Positions 42,793 through 53,959 of a DNA stretch of 64,000 nt are shown one piece after another. Within the stretch, counting starts at the first letter, position 1; each line of letters opens with the position of its first letter. The translations under genes were made by a program, and so were the position numbers. Location: NCBI GenBank assembly GCA_031763025.1, contig JASSKH010000045.1, positions 992,001 through 1,056,000 of the forward strand, given 5' to 3'. The DNA comes from Macrocystis pyrifera. Taxonomy: Eukaryota; Sar; Phaeophyceae; Laminariales; Laminariaceae. A model generated the notes under the pieces. That model made no database searches. It had not been told where the DNA came from and worked only from the letters and a program-made list of their open reading frames with translations.

Positions 42793-45090
42793 GTAATGGT
42801 CTATGGTGTGATTTTTTTGTTTTATGTAAACGTATGTTTTGTCAATTTTTCGTACTTTTGCCAACTTTTCTCTTCGTACAAAGCACTTTTCGGCACAACG
42901 TCGAGTAGTCGGACACGGGAAGCCCGGCCGGACACATTGGTCGAGGTCTCGGCGCGATCCGTGCACTCTGAAGCGCGTGGCGGGCGCTCAAAGTTTTTTT
43001 CCGGCGGGAGTGGATAAGATGATCCCCCTGGTTTCAGTACGAGAGGCCTTTTATTTTGTGCGTACATACGAAAAATTAAAATATTTTTTTTTCCTTCATG
43101 AGTGTCGTACCGGTATCATATATCGATATTTTTGCGTCTGAACACAGCACAGCATAAACAGCCGATACAGCAGCAGCAGAGCAAAGAGTGTGCTTACCCC
43201 CAGCTGCCCACAACGCTACATCCCTGCCGTCCAACAGCAGCAGCAGCAGCAGCAGCGGGCAGCCTCGTGCGCGTGTGGCAAGTCCACATGTGCGTTGGTC
43301 TCTGCTGTACTGCTGTGGCTAGTTGGTTATTTGAGCCTCAAGATCGATCACCCTGCAACAACACACATATCTCTGTCTCTCTTACGTTGTGCCGGATATT
43401 ATGATCGTACGTAATCTTGATGCTGTTGTACACAGCAGTGCGACTGCGGCAATAGACATCTAAGCCAGCAGTGCAGAAAGCGTGCTAACATCCAACTAAC
43501 TACCGCATCAACAACAGGCAGCCCCACGCATGGTAGTAGACCCGCGTTGTACGGTAGATGCTTGCTCTATATCGGAGCCTATCCGAGCAATCAAATGACG
43601 CCATTGCTCGCTTGCTGTGTGACAAAGCAAGATGTCAGAGGACAGAATTTTCACCTCTTGACAGACAGCAACTTTGCCTTGACATGCCCTGACACCACTG
43701 CTAGGTTTCAGTCTGTCACCTACATCTTTAAATACGCATGTTTTGCCTTGCTTGACATACATGTCTCCTGACATGTTTGTTTGGTGTACGTATGACGTCA
43801 CAAAGTGATTTCTATTGAGCTCTTCTTCTTCTGCTCCCTATGCATAGACCGCAGCAGAGCAGCAGCAACAGTGAAACAGTAGTTCGATGCTCGCGGCAGC
43901 CGAGAGGCCAGCAGTCAGCAAGTATGTACCTACGAGTACCTGTTGCTCGTTGCTGTTGCCATGTTGGCCGCTATGCACCAGGCACCCTGCTACCTGCCCG
44001 GCTTGATGCAGTCAGTCTGCAGGCCTTTTTTTTCATTTTTTTGCCCTTCGCGCCCAAGACTTCGCGCCCAAGAAATGGAACCGATCCCTCCCTCCCGCAT
44101 AAAGCGACACAATCATCGTACGAAGCACTGTCTGTTGCTTGTCCTAATGCTGCTGCTGCTGTACGCTACTGGACTTCTCCTACAGAGAGCAATACACATT
44201 CATCGTACGACGCACCGCCTGTTGCGTCCTACTACTGCTGCTGCTGCTGTACGCTACTGGACTTCTCCTACAGGGAGCAATAGTAGCAGTGTGACTATTA
44301 AAGTCAACCGAAAAGGTAGCAAAACACGTCCTCCCTGTTGTTGTTGCGTGTACCAGGTATTAAATACTGGTAGTCCTAGTCTTGCAATGACGTCATATTA
44401 TGATGTTTTTTTTACGTATGATATACAAGCAAAAAAAATAAGTTGTACCTGGTATATTTCTACGCAAGGCCACGGAGTTTGGGCGCGCTTAAGTGTGGCG
44501 TGCGTTCATACCTCAACCTTTTACAGCAGTTGCTCCCAATACTTGGGGAGAAAAACAACGTACGTTCGAGAAAATACTGCTGTAGGCACTTCGTGCAATG
44601 GCAGTATTTCGGGTTTGTACTGCAGATACAGCGAGTGCACTCGCTGTATGTCGAGGTATTATTCTGTACCACTCGATACGTACTGCGGATACTTTCGGGC
44701 TCGTACTAATTCGGGATTCGCTACTTTCTGCTGTGGATACTCCCGGTTGTGTGCTTGAAGTATCTCGGGGTTCTGTACTGCGGGTACTGCAATTACTATA
44801 ATAATAGCAGTATTCCGTCCGTTGGTAGAGTTCTTACGAGTACTCGCAGTACCCAAATACTCTCGATTCTCGCTTTCATCCCCCGAAAAAAGGAAAAAAG
44901 GGGAACATCTCATGTTCAAGAACTGAAAAACTCACTCACTTAGAAAACACCTATTAATAGAGGAGGAAGGAACGATGAGAGCAATGCGATCACTGCATAC
45001 TGAGTCCAATACGTTTACCCCTACACTGGAAAAAGGCGAACAATATGTCATAATGGGCCCAATAATGAACGCTTTCGCCCAATCTAACGT
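42793..45090. other. no gene recognised; CAG tract and family E copy
   Basis: (CAG)n lies at 43233-43257. GCTGCTGCTGTACGCTACTGGACTTCTCC-like text is repeated at 44150-44190 and 44238-44270. TACCAGGTA lies at 44351-44359 and TACCTGGTA at 44446-44454. No coding frame has support. Confidence 0.4.
44455..44590 (+). repeat. dispersed repeat family E, copy 1
   Basis: GGCGCGCTTAAGTGTGGCGT, CTCAAC.TTTTACAGC and TTCGAGAAAATACTGCT match 55485-55605. The shared plus frame reads SLGALKCGVRS.LN.LQ in both, which may be chance or a remnant exon. Confidence 0.65.
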
Positions 45091-45182
45091 ATGTTCCCCT
45101 CGGCTCCCCGTGACATGCCATGTGTTGGCGATGCATTCCACCACTACTGTGTCGCACAAAATGATAATTTTCCTATCACCAG

Positions 45183-45576
45183 GTGAATTCTGGCAACGCC
45201 TTCAAGCGCCTCTTTACCTGGCGGGCGAGCAGCCCCACCGACGGAAACAACGATGACTGCCAGGGCTACACCCCGGACGGTTACCGCCGGCGCACACCCG
45301 ATGTGTACGACAGCTGCACCGGCTACGACGAGCATGGTTTCCGCCTTCGCACGATAAGTGACGGCTGGGACACCTTGACGAGCGACCATGACGAATACAA
45401 GTACGGCTGCGACGAAACCATCGACGTCGACTACAAGGACGAGTGTGATTTCAGCGGCGATGGCCACAAAATGGTCGGCAAGACCAGGTCTCTCACATAC
45501 GGCAAAGACAGCTACGACAGCAAGGAGCGAAAGCACAAGAAGGACAGCAAGGACGGCAGCAGCAGACAGCAGACAG

Positions 45577-45607
<31 letters not shown>

Positions 45608-45658
45608 GAGCAGCAGCAGCAGCAGCGACAGCGACAGCAGCAGCGACAGCAGCAGCGA

Positions 45659-45689
<31 letters not shown>

Positions 45690-45780
45690 GACAGTAGCGA
45701 CAGTAGCGACAGCAGCCACAGCAGCAGCAGCGACAGCAGCAGCAGCGACAGCAGCAGCAGCGACAGCAGCAGCAGCAGCA

Positions 45781-45812
<32 letters not shown>

Positions 45813-48800
45813 GCAGCAGCGACAGCAAGGACCGCAAGGACCGCAAGGACCGCAAGCACAAGAAGGACAGCAGTGACAGCAGCATCAGCGACAGCAAAGA
45901 CCACAAGCACAAGAAGGACAGCAGCGACAGCAAGGACCACAAGCACAAGAAGGACAGCAGCAGCAGCGACAGCAAGGACCACAAGCACAAGAAGGACAGC
46001 AGCAGTGACAGCATGGACCGCAAGCACAAGAAGGACAGCAGCAGCAGTGACAGCAGCAGCAGCGACAGCAGCAGCAGCGACAGCAAGGATCGCAAGCACA
46101 AGAAGGACAGCAGCAGCAGCGACAGCAAGGACCACAAGCACAAGAAGGACAGCAGCAGCGACAGCAGCAGCAGCAGCAGCGACAGCAAGGACCGCAAGCA
46201 CAAGAAGGACAGCAGCAGCAGCGACAGCAAGGATCGCAAGCACAAGAAGGACAGCAGCAGCAGTGACAGCAGCGACAGCAAGGACATGGATCGCAAGCAC
46301 AAGGACAGCAGCAGCAGCGACAGCAAGGACCACAAGCATAAGAAGGACAGCAGCAGCGACAGCAGCAGCAGCAGCGACAGCAAGGACCACAAGCACAAGA
46401 AGGACAGCAGCAGCAGCGACAGCAAGGATCGCAAGCACAAGAAGGACAGCAGCAGCAGCGACAGCAAGGACCACAAGCACAAGAAGGACAGCAGCAGCGA
46501 CAGCAGTGACAGCAGCAGCAGCGACAGCAAGGACCGCAAGCACAAGAAGGACAGCAGCAGCAGTGACAGTAGCGGCAGCGACAGCAAGGATCGCAAGGAC
46601 CGCAAGCACAAGAAGAAAGACAGCAGCAGCAGTGACAGCAGTGACAGCAAGGACATGGACCGCAAGCACAAGAAGGACAGCAGCAGCAGCGACAGCAAGG
46701 ACCACAAGCACAAGAAGGACAGCAGCAGCGACAGCAGCAGCAGCAGCAGCGACAGCATGGACCGCAAGCACAAGAAGGACAGCAGCAGCAGCGACAGCAA
46801 GGACCACAAGCACAAGAAGGACAGCAGCAGCAGCGACAGCAAGGACCACAAGCACAAGAAGGACAGCAGCAGCGACAGCAGTGACAGCAGCAGCAGCGAC
46901 AGCAAGGACCACAAGCACAAGAAGGACAGCAGCAGCGACAGCAGCAGCAGCAGCGACAGCAAGGACCACAAGCACAAGAAGGACAGCAGCAGCAGCGACA
47001 GCAAGGATCGCAAGCACAAGAAGGACAGCAGCAGCAGCGACAGCAAGGACCACAAGCACAAGAAGGACAGCAGCAGCGACAGCAGTGACAGCAGCAGCAG
47101 CGACAGCAAGGACCGCAAGCACAAGAAGGACAGCAGCAGCAGTGACAGTAGCGGCAGCGACAGTAAGGATCGCAAGGACCGCAAGCACAAGAAGGACAGC
47201 AGCAGCAGTGACAGCAGTGACAGCAAGGACATGGACCGCAAGCACAAGAAGGACAGCAGCAGCAGCGACAGCAAGGACCACAAGCACAAGAAGGACAGCA
47301 GCAGCGACAGCAAGGACCGCAAGCACAAGAAGGACAGCAGCAGCAGCGACAGCAAGGACCACAAGCACAAGAAGGACAGCAGCAGCAGCGACAGCAAGGA
47401 CCACAAGCACAAGAAGGACAGCAGCAGCGACAGCAGTGACAGCAGCAGCAGTGACAGTAGCAGCAGTGACAGCAACGACCGCAAGCACAAGAAAGACAGC
47501 AGCAGCAGCGACAGCAAGGACCACAAGCACAAGAAGGACAGCAGCAGCAGCGACAGCAAGGACCACAAGCACAAGAAGGACAGCAGCAGCGACAGCAGTG
47601 ACAGCAGCAGCAGCGACAGCAAGGATCGCAAGGACCGCAAGCATAAGAAGGACACAGCAGCAGCAGCGACAGCAGCGACAGCAAGGACATGGACCGCAAG
47701 CACAAGAAGGACAGCAGCAGCAGCGACAGCAACGACCGCAAGCACAAGAAGGACAGCAGCAGCAGTGACAGCAGCGACAGCAAGGACATGGACCGCAAGC
47801 ACAAGAAGGACAGCAGCAGCAGCGACAGCAAGGACCACAAGCACAAGAAGGACAGCAGCAGCAGTGACAGCAGCGACAGCAAGGACATGGACCGCAAGCA
47901 CAAGAAGGACAGCAGCAGCAGCGACAGCAAGGACCACAAGCACAAGAAGGACAGCAGCAGCAGTGACAGCAGCGACAGCAAGGACATGGACCGCAAGCAC
48001 AAGAAGGACAGCAGCAGCAGCGACAGCAAGGACCACAAGCACAAGAAGGACAGCAGCAGTGACAGCAGTGACAGCAGCAGCAGCGACAGCAAGGACCGCA
48101 AGCACAAGAAGGACAGCAGCAGCAGTGACAGCAGTGACAGCAAGGACATGGACCGCAAGCACAAGAAGGACAGCAGCAGCAGCGACAGCAAGGACCACAA
48201 GCACAAGAAGGACAGCAGCAGCGACAGCAGTGACAGCAGCAGCAGCGACAGCAAGGACCGCAAGCACAAGAAGGACAGCAGCAGCAGCGACAGCAAGGAC
48301 CACAAGCACAAGAAGGACAGCAGCAGCAGCGACAGCAAGGACCACAAGCACAAGAAGGACAGCAGCAGCGACAGCAGTGACAGCAGCAGCAGCGACAGCA
48401 AGGATCGCAAGGACCGCAAGCATAAGAAGGACAGCAGCAGCGACAGCAGTGACAGCAGCAGCAGCGACAGCAACGACCGCAAGCACAAGAAGGACAGCAG
48501 CAGCAGCGACAGCAACGACCGCAAGCACAAGAAGGACAGCAGCAGCAGCGACAGCAAGGACCACAGGCACAAGAAGGACAGCAGCAGCGACAGCAGTGAC
48601 AGCAGCAGCAGCGACAGCAAAGACCGCAAGCACAAGAAGGACAGCAGCAGCAGTGACAGTAGCAGCAGCGACAGCAAGGATCGCAAGGACCGCAAGCACA
48701 AGAAGGACAGCAGCAGCAGTGACAGCAGCGACAGCAAGGACATGGACCGCAAGCACAAGAAGGACAGCAGCAGCAGCGACAGCAAGGACCACAAGCACAA

Positions 48801-49785
48801 GAAGGACAGCAGCAGCGACAGCAGTGACAGCAGCAGCAGCGACAGCAAGGACCGCAAGCACAAGAAGGACAGCAGCAGCAGCGACAGCAAAGACCGCAAG
48901 CACAAGAAGAAAGACAGCAGCAGCAGTGACAGCAATAGCCGCGACAGCATGGACCGCAAGGACAAGCACAAGAAGGACAGCAGTAGCCGCGACAGCATGG
49001 ACCGCAAGGACAAGCACAAGAAGGACAGCAGCAGCAGCGACAGCATGGACCGCAAGCACAAGAAGGACAGCAGCAGCAGTGACAGCAGTAGCAGCGACAG
49101 CATGGACCGCAAGCACAGGAAGGACAGCAGCGACAGCAAGGACATGGACCGCAAGCATAAGGACAGCAGCAGCAGCGACAGCAAGGACCACAAGCACAAG
49201 AAGGACAGCAGCAGCAGCGACAGCAAGGACCGCAAGCACAAGAAAGACGGCAGCAGCAGCGACAGCAGTGACAGCAGCAGCAGTGACAGCAAGGACCGCA
49301 AGCACAAGAAGGACAGCAGTAGCAGCGACAGCATGGACCGCAAGCACAAGAAGGACAGCAGCAGCGACAGCAGTGACAGCAGCAGCAGCGACAGCAAGGA
49401 CCGCAAGCACAAGAAGGACAGCAGCAGTGACAGCAGCAGCGACAGCAAGGATCGCAAGCACAAAAAGGACAGCAGCAGCGACAGCATGGACCGCAAGCAT
49501 AAGAAGGACAGCAGCAGTGACAGCAGCAGCAGCAGCGACAGCAAGGACCGCAAGCACAAGAAGGACAGCAGCAGCGACAGCAAGGACCGCAAGCACAAGA
49601 AGGACAGCAGCAGCAGCGACAGCAGCAATGACGGCGAGGACCGCAAGCACAAGAAGGACAGCAGCAGTGACGGCAATGACAGCAAAGACCGCATGCGCAA
49701 AAAGGACAGCAGCAGCAGCGACAGCAGCGACGATCGCAAGGACGAGGACAGGACGGGCAAGGACGACCGCCGCTATAACTATTAA
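45183..49785 (+). CDS. Ser/Asp-Lys/His repeat protein, copy 2 (frame changes)
   Basis: The exon begins after an acceptor (TTTTCCTATCACCAG|GTGAATTC; stops precede it in frame). The head holds two related units, DCQGYTPDGYRRRTPDVYD and SCTGYDEHGFRLRTISDGWD, that is C-x-G-Y-x3-G-[YF]-R-x-R-T, then a Cys/Asp/Tyr segment (KYGCDETIDVDYKDECDF) and one KTRSLTYGKDSY. The remaining roughly 1,400 codons are Ser/Asp blocks (DSSSSDS) alternating several dozen times with basic blocks (KD-[RH]-KHKK). Ser is almost always AGC. The frame shifts twice, at 45780/45781 and 47654/47655, each time by loss of one G from AGC. Three frames joined give about 1,530 residues ending DDRKDEDRTGKDDRRYNY. The upstream exons, probably with the signal peptide, were not found. 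Alternating phosphorylatable acidic and Lys-rich blocks resemble mineral- or polyanion-binding matrix proteins in style; function is inference. Confidence 0.65.
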
Positions 49786-50075
49786 GGTCAGCGTTTTTGC
49801 CAAAAGTGTAGATATGTGAGGTATACCATGGTATGCACTTAATACGAGCTGTTCTTGCGCCCTGGGTTTTGAGAGGTGAGACGCAAGATTTGGCACGGTT
49901 GTTTTTTGGGGCAATGTGAAAATCTGAGAAGTTGTATTTTTGTCTTTTTTCCGTTCTTAAGGCTCAACGTTAGGTTTTCCTGGATATTTCGGCAAATTTG
50001 ACCTTAACTGACGCACTGGAAAAAAAAAGGAAACGAAAAAGGCCAGTCATCACTTTCTTTTTTCATATTCTGAAT
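49786..50075. other. 3' flank of the repeat-protein gene
   Basis: GTGAGGTATACCATGG (49815) parallels GTGTAAGGTATACTAATG (7161) behind copy 1, so the duplication extends slightly past the stop codon. No further gene. Confidence 0.4.
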
Positions 50076-50079
50076 TGCC

Positions 50080-50554
50080 ATGAACCTGCTAAATTTCGTT
50101 CCCCAACTCTCAAAAACAATGGCTCAAAAATATATTCTCGGAAGGGTAATTTTTAATTTTTCCTTGTTCCAAATTCGCTCAATACATTGTTCTACAGCAG
50201 TACTTCGGCAGGTGTTTCTTACCGTAGCCTTGTAGGCTCGCAGAAAAATAAAAGGTGACATGGACTCTTCCTAATGTTGACGCCATCATATGAAGACGTT
50301 TAGTGTCAAATTACTCGTCGTGCAAAATTCTGTTCCTCAACTCTCAAAAACAATGGCCCCAATATATATATATATATTCTCGGAAGGGTAATTTCTCCTG
50401 GTTCCAAATTCGCTCAATACATTGTCTACAGTAGTATTTCGGCAGGTGTTTATTACCACAGCCTTGTAGGCTCGCAGAAAAATAAAAGGTGGCATGGACT
50501 CTTCCTAATGTTGATGCCATCGTATCAAGACGTTTAGTGTCAAATTACTCGTCG
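50080..50554 (+). repeat. 234-bp tandem duplication
   Basis: CAACTCTCAAAAACAATGGC occurs at 50105 and again 234 bases later. The two units share TATTCTCGGAAGGGTAATTT, CAAATTCGCTCAATACATTG, AGCCTTGTAGGCTCGCAGAA and AAGACGTTTAGTGTCAAATT. They are highly similar, so the duplication is recent. It has no counterpart in block A. Confidence 0.9.
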
Positions 50555-50775
50555 GATTGACCGATACACGGCCTGAACACATATAAAGGATATTGATGTG
50601 TTCCCGAAAAAGGTAACAGAAGCGGCGCTTCCGCAAGAAATACGAAGAATGTCTCTATCTCTCGAACTAGAGATCTCACGCCAAAACTCTCTTCGCCTAT
50701 GTGTTCCCCGTGTGTCGCCCTATAGCTAGCCTGAGTCGAATTCCGAATCGTTTGATATGTTTACAATAACGACGG
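50555..50775. other. spacer, nothing recognised
   Basis: No supported feature. Confidence 0.4.
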
Positions 50776-50779
50776 CGGC

Positions 50780-51345
50780 ATGTTAGATGAACAGTTGGGC
50801 GTGGACCGAGCGACGGTGGATGCGTAGTTTGTACGCTCGTAAGCTACCAAATGTTTTGTATCACGTTTCGAACCTTATTTCTCCTCGCCGCTCTTAATAC
50901 GTAGTAAGCGCGTATTTGATGATACGAGTGTGTTGTATCTTGCCCAATTTGATGGGGGATGGTTACGCCCCCACCTGTATTTCTTGGCAAGCAGACCCAA
51001 GACCCGATGTTAGTTCATTTTGCTGCTCTTGTTGCAGTCAGCTTTGCGTGCACGAAGCTCATGCAGACACGGTAAAACCTACCGCCGCTGGCGTCCTCGG
51101 CCAGCCCGAGTTGCGAAAAACAACGTAAAAAAACTTTCATTGCACGGAATATCGGAACTGCTTCAGCGCGTAACAACCTCGCGGCCCGCGCCTTTGCCCA
51201 GGTACGGAAGAGGTGGCAGGCACCAGTGACAAGGCTGGTGTATGCGGGCTACTAGCACCACAAACACGACAACTGATCGTCTATCTGATGGACTACATTG
51301 GACAGTACAACTCTTCCGAGATCGACGAGGACATCTAGTACACGC
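50780..51345 (+). pseudogene. degraded coding remnants, block B segments 1 and 2
   Basis: Counterpart of 9203-9613 and 9740-10135. Segment 1 reads DEQLGVDRATVDA then stops. In another frame VLYLAQFDGGWLRPHLYFLA corresponds to MYLFELVEDDCAPTY of block A. Segment 2 retains SDKAGVCGLLAPQTRQLIVY then LMDYIGQYNSSEIDEDI. Stops occur in all frames overall. The two segments are much closer together than in block A. Confidence 0.35.
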
Positions 51346-51620
51346 TTGGGGGACATAACAAGTTGTAGGTCCTGGTAAATATGTGTCGGCGGTATTGGTT
51401 GCGCTGTGGGTCATAGGTGCGCAAGTATAGCGAAAGCCTCAAGAGCATTTATGTGGGTAGGTGTGCCAAAGGCGAGCACTCTGGGGTACTACTGTAAGTG
51501 GTAAAACCCAAGGACGACCACTCTGCCTAGCATCAGTCGTGCTGGAACACCCAACCAGTCAGGAAATTTCGCAGGTAGCACGGTTTTTTTTTGTGTACGA
51601 CTATACTAATTGAGGTGTGC
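51346..51620. other. spacer, nothing recognised
   Basis: No supported feature. Confidence 0.35.
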
Positions 51621-51779
51621 TGCTGCAGCAGTGGTGTTCTTGCGCGCCATTCAGGAAATACACAGATGGGCAACCCGGGGACAGACCAAGGATGTTCCGG
51701 GACAACCACAGGTGTCTGGTAGACTCACGGGTGTTGTGTGCGGCGGTTTCCAATCGTACGGGTTCGTGTGTGCACGTTC

Positions 51780-52360
51780 CACGGGTTCGTCTGGGCATCT
51801 TCGTGGCACTGCAGTATCCCCCCCTTGATTTCCGACAGTTCGTCGCCAAGATTTCCCATGTAGTATATACGTTGACTCTGCAGTGGCTATCAGTTCGAGT
51901 AGGTGCGGGATGCAACGTCTTGCAGGGGCAATAGTCAGAGGACGTGTCTGAAGGTGCCGTTTGAAACTGTTTTTCGTTTGCCTAGTGATTAGTCCCACCA
52001 CCGTAAAATACATATAAGGAGGCTTAGCAGGAGTGCCCCATATTCGGTTGATGAAGAAATGGTATCCCCCCTTTTCTGTAGGACAGCGTGCGGCGTTTTA
52101 AGCTGGCGGCACAGCTTGACCAACTAGTCATAGTCGATTATCCTCCCTGTTACCACCCATTTTGCTTCCCACTCCTGGGTATGGCAATGTATGGGGCCAC
52201 TTATTCCTTTTGTAAGTATTTATTGTTTTTTTTCTTACGATATCACACGTTAAATACACCTAAGCACGCGGGGGGAGGAGGCGGAATCGAGAGCATGTCG
52301 CGTTGAAAAAAGACGCCGTCGAACCGGTGTCATATTTCGGTGTAGACTAGAGGCGGTCGC
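51780..52360 (+). repeat. single diverged unit of the block A ~550-bp repeat
   Basis: It contains CCCCCCTTGATTTCCGACAG, a frame reading LDFRQFVAKISHVVYTLTLQ, TGTAGGACAGCGTGCGGCG and TCACACGTTAAATACACCTA, in the same order as the units at 10540-12180. Only one unit is present here. Confidence 0.65.
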
Positions 52361-52399
52361 ACTACTGCATACCGTATTTTGTACGAGTGGTGTGTTTCA

Positions 52400-52980
52400 T
52401 GCGAGGGTAGAGGAACCGGTGGTAGGGCGCTGTTGACGCCGACTATACCGGCTGGAGTGTGGGGGTATGGTAGTCATCCGCCAGTTGAAAAACGTGTTTG
52501 GCTGGGCCTATCATAGGCCGCTATCGGGGACGACTGTTGTGGTAGCCCGCCCCCAGCTCGATTGTTCATAGATATCGAATGCGGGGGGGGGGGGTTATGC
52601 ATCCAGATGGTCATACCAGGTAGCTTGGTGGACACAACTTTCTATTGTCGCCATTTGTGTGAAGTAATGATACACCGTGCTGGAAGGGGGCGAGGCGCTG
52701 GAAGTATTCAAAATTTGCTGGCGGGCACACGACGGAAATGTGGCAGATAATAATACAAAATCGACGCTCAAGAACTTGACCAAACAAACTGGTTGTACCT
52801 GCTTAAAAAAATATGCTACGAGGGCTTGTTTGACGTGCATATTGTCATCGTTCCCCGGATTTTTCCGGGACGAATCCGGCAACTTTATTCAGAACGCGTG
52901 GAAAGTCGCTCAGCTCGTTGTGGATGGTAAAATTACAGTAATAATAGTTGTTTGTGTTTCAATGGTACTACAGTAACAAT
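52400..52980 (+). pseudogene. degraded coding remnant, block B segment 3
   Basis: Counterpart of 12185-12800. The frames retain MVVIRQLKNVFGW, VLEGGEALEVFKICWRA, STLKNLTKQTGCTCLKKYAT and NFIQNAWKVAQLVVDGK. The last two lie in one open frame (52677-52976, 99 codons), making this the better preserved copy of this segment. No domain recognised. Confidence 0.4.
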
Positions 52981-53064
52981 TGATGTTGTGCTTGAAGCAG
53001 TGCCCTGCAGGGGTGACTCATCGGCAATAAAAAATCCGAGAAAAAAAAAGCAAAATCCGAGGTG

Positions 53065-53409
53065 TTAATACTGTCTATATGGAGCCCCTACTTTCGTAGA
53101 GCCACAAAGGTCCCAAGTGATGTGGTAGCTTTGACCCGCTATCGAGGGCTGCACTTTTACTTTCTTGTATTTAGAGCAAGGAGAGAGCCCTCCACGTTGG
53201 GTTAGCAGCGTGGAGAAGAGAGAGATCGAGAGAGTAAAGTTCGGACGGGCAAACAAGGCCTGTCTCGACTTCAAGGAGGCTCGGGTTATTAAGCCGAGTT
53301 CTCCCGGTTCTCGGAAAGATTCCCAGATGTGATAACACTTCTGATGTATCTTCCATGGGTACATGTTCGACGACCAATCTACGAACCTTTCCCAAAACCT
53401 GTCCTCCAC
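53065..53409 (-). other. open frames of 114 and 74 codons, doubtful
   Basis: Two overlapping minus frames both look somewhat protein-like (MEDRFWERFVDWSSNMYPW... and VRRLVVEHVPMEDTSEVLSH). I cannot choose between them and see no splice evidence or known motif. Confidence 0.15.
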
Positions 53410-53556
53410 ATCTATACCCGCATGATTATTCCGCCGAGAATGGCCAAGTACAGGGAACGATGATCAAGTATTATTATTCCCTAAGGTTCCCTAGGGTTTA
53501 CCCTAGGGTAATCTAAAAGCAAAACTAATTTCCTGTCCTAACGGACAAAATGACAA

Positions 53557-53826
53557 AAAACGGTACACCAGAGCTTTTTCGCCAGTTTTCGGTACGAAAA
53601 ACTCAAACCAGGCCATCACCAAACCCAAGTTAGATGGCATCTTCTGTCAAGGTATACCGTTTTTTTGCGAAACATCCATGTCCGTCCGTCTCACTTGCAA
53701 AAAAAGCCAAAAAACGGTACACCGTCGTATTTTTGCCAGTTTACGGTACGAAAAGTAACACGAGGTGATCAAGGCACACCAAAACCAAGTCATACGACAT
53801 TTTCTGTCAAGGTATACCGTTTTATG
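53557..53826. repeat. two tandem hairpin units with AAAACGGTACACC ends
   Basis: Each unit (about 53557-53665 and 53710-53824) starts AAAAACGGTACACC and ends AAGGTATACCGTTTTTT or AAGGTATACCGTTTTAT, an inverted pair of about 14 bases. The interiors match (TTGCCAGTTT.CGGTACGAAAA, CATTTTCTGTCAAGG). They look like two short MITEs side by side or one element duplicated. Confidence 0.7.
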
Positions 53827-53959
53827 GCAAACAAACAATGTCTGGGTACAGCTTATATTTTCGAACAAACACTGCATTCGTCTGATAGAAGCGCCTTCTC
53901 GTACTCGTATTCATACGAACATACCAGGTACCAGTCAAGAGTTGCTTATATAATCTGAA

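Noticed and set aside
45493..49914. Very long minus-strand open frames (1473, 1291 and 710 codons)
   Set aside because: They are antisense to the (AGC/GAC/AAG)n repeat gene. CTG/GTC/CTT text has no stop codons, giving poly-Leu, Val/Ala and Cys readings. The plus strand has the structured head module and splice acceptor.
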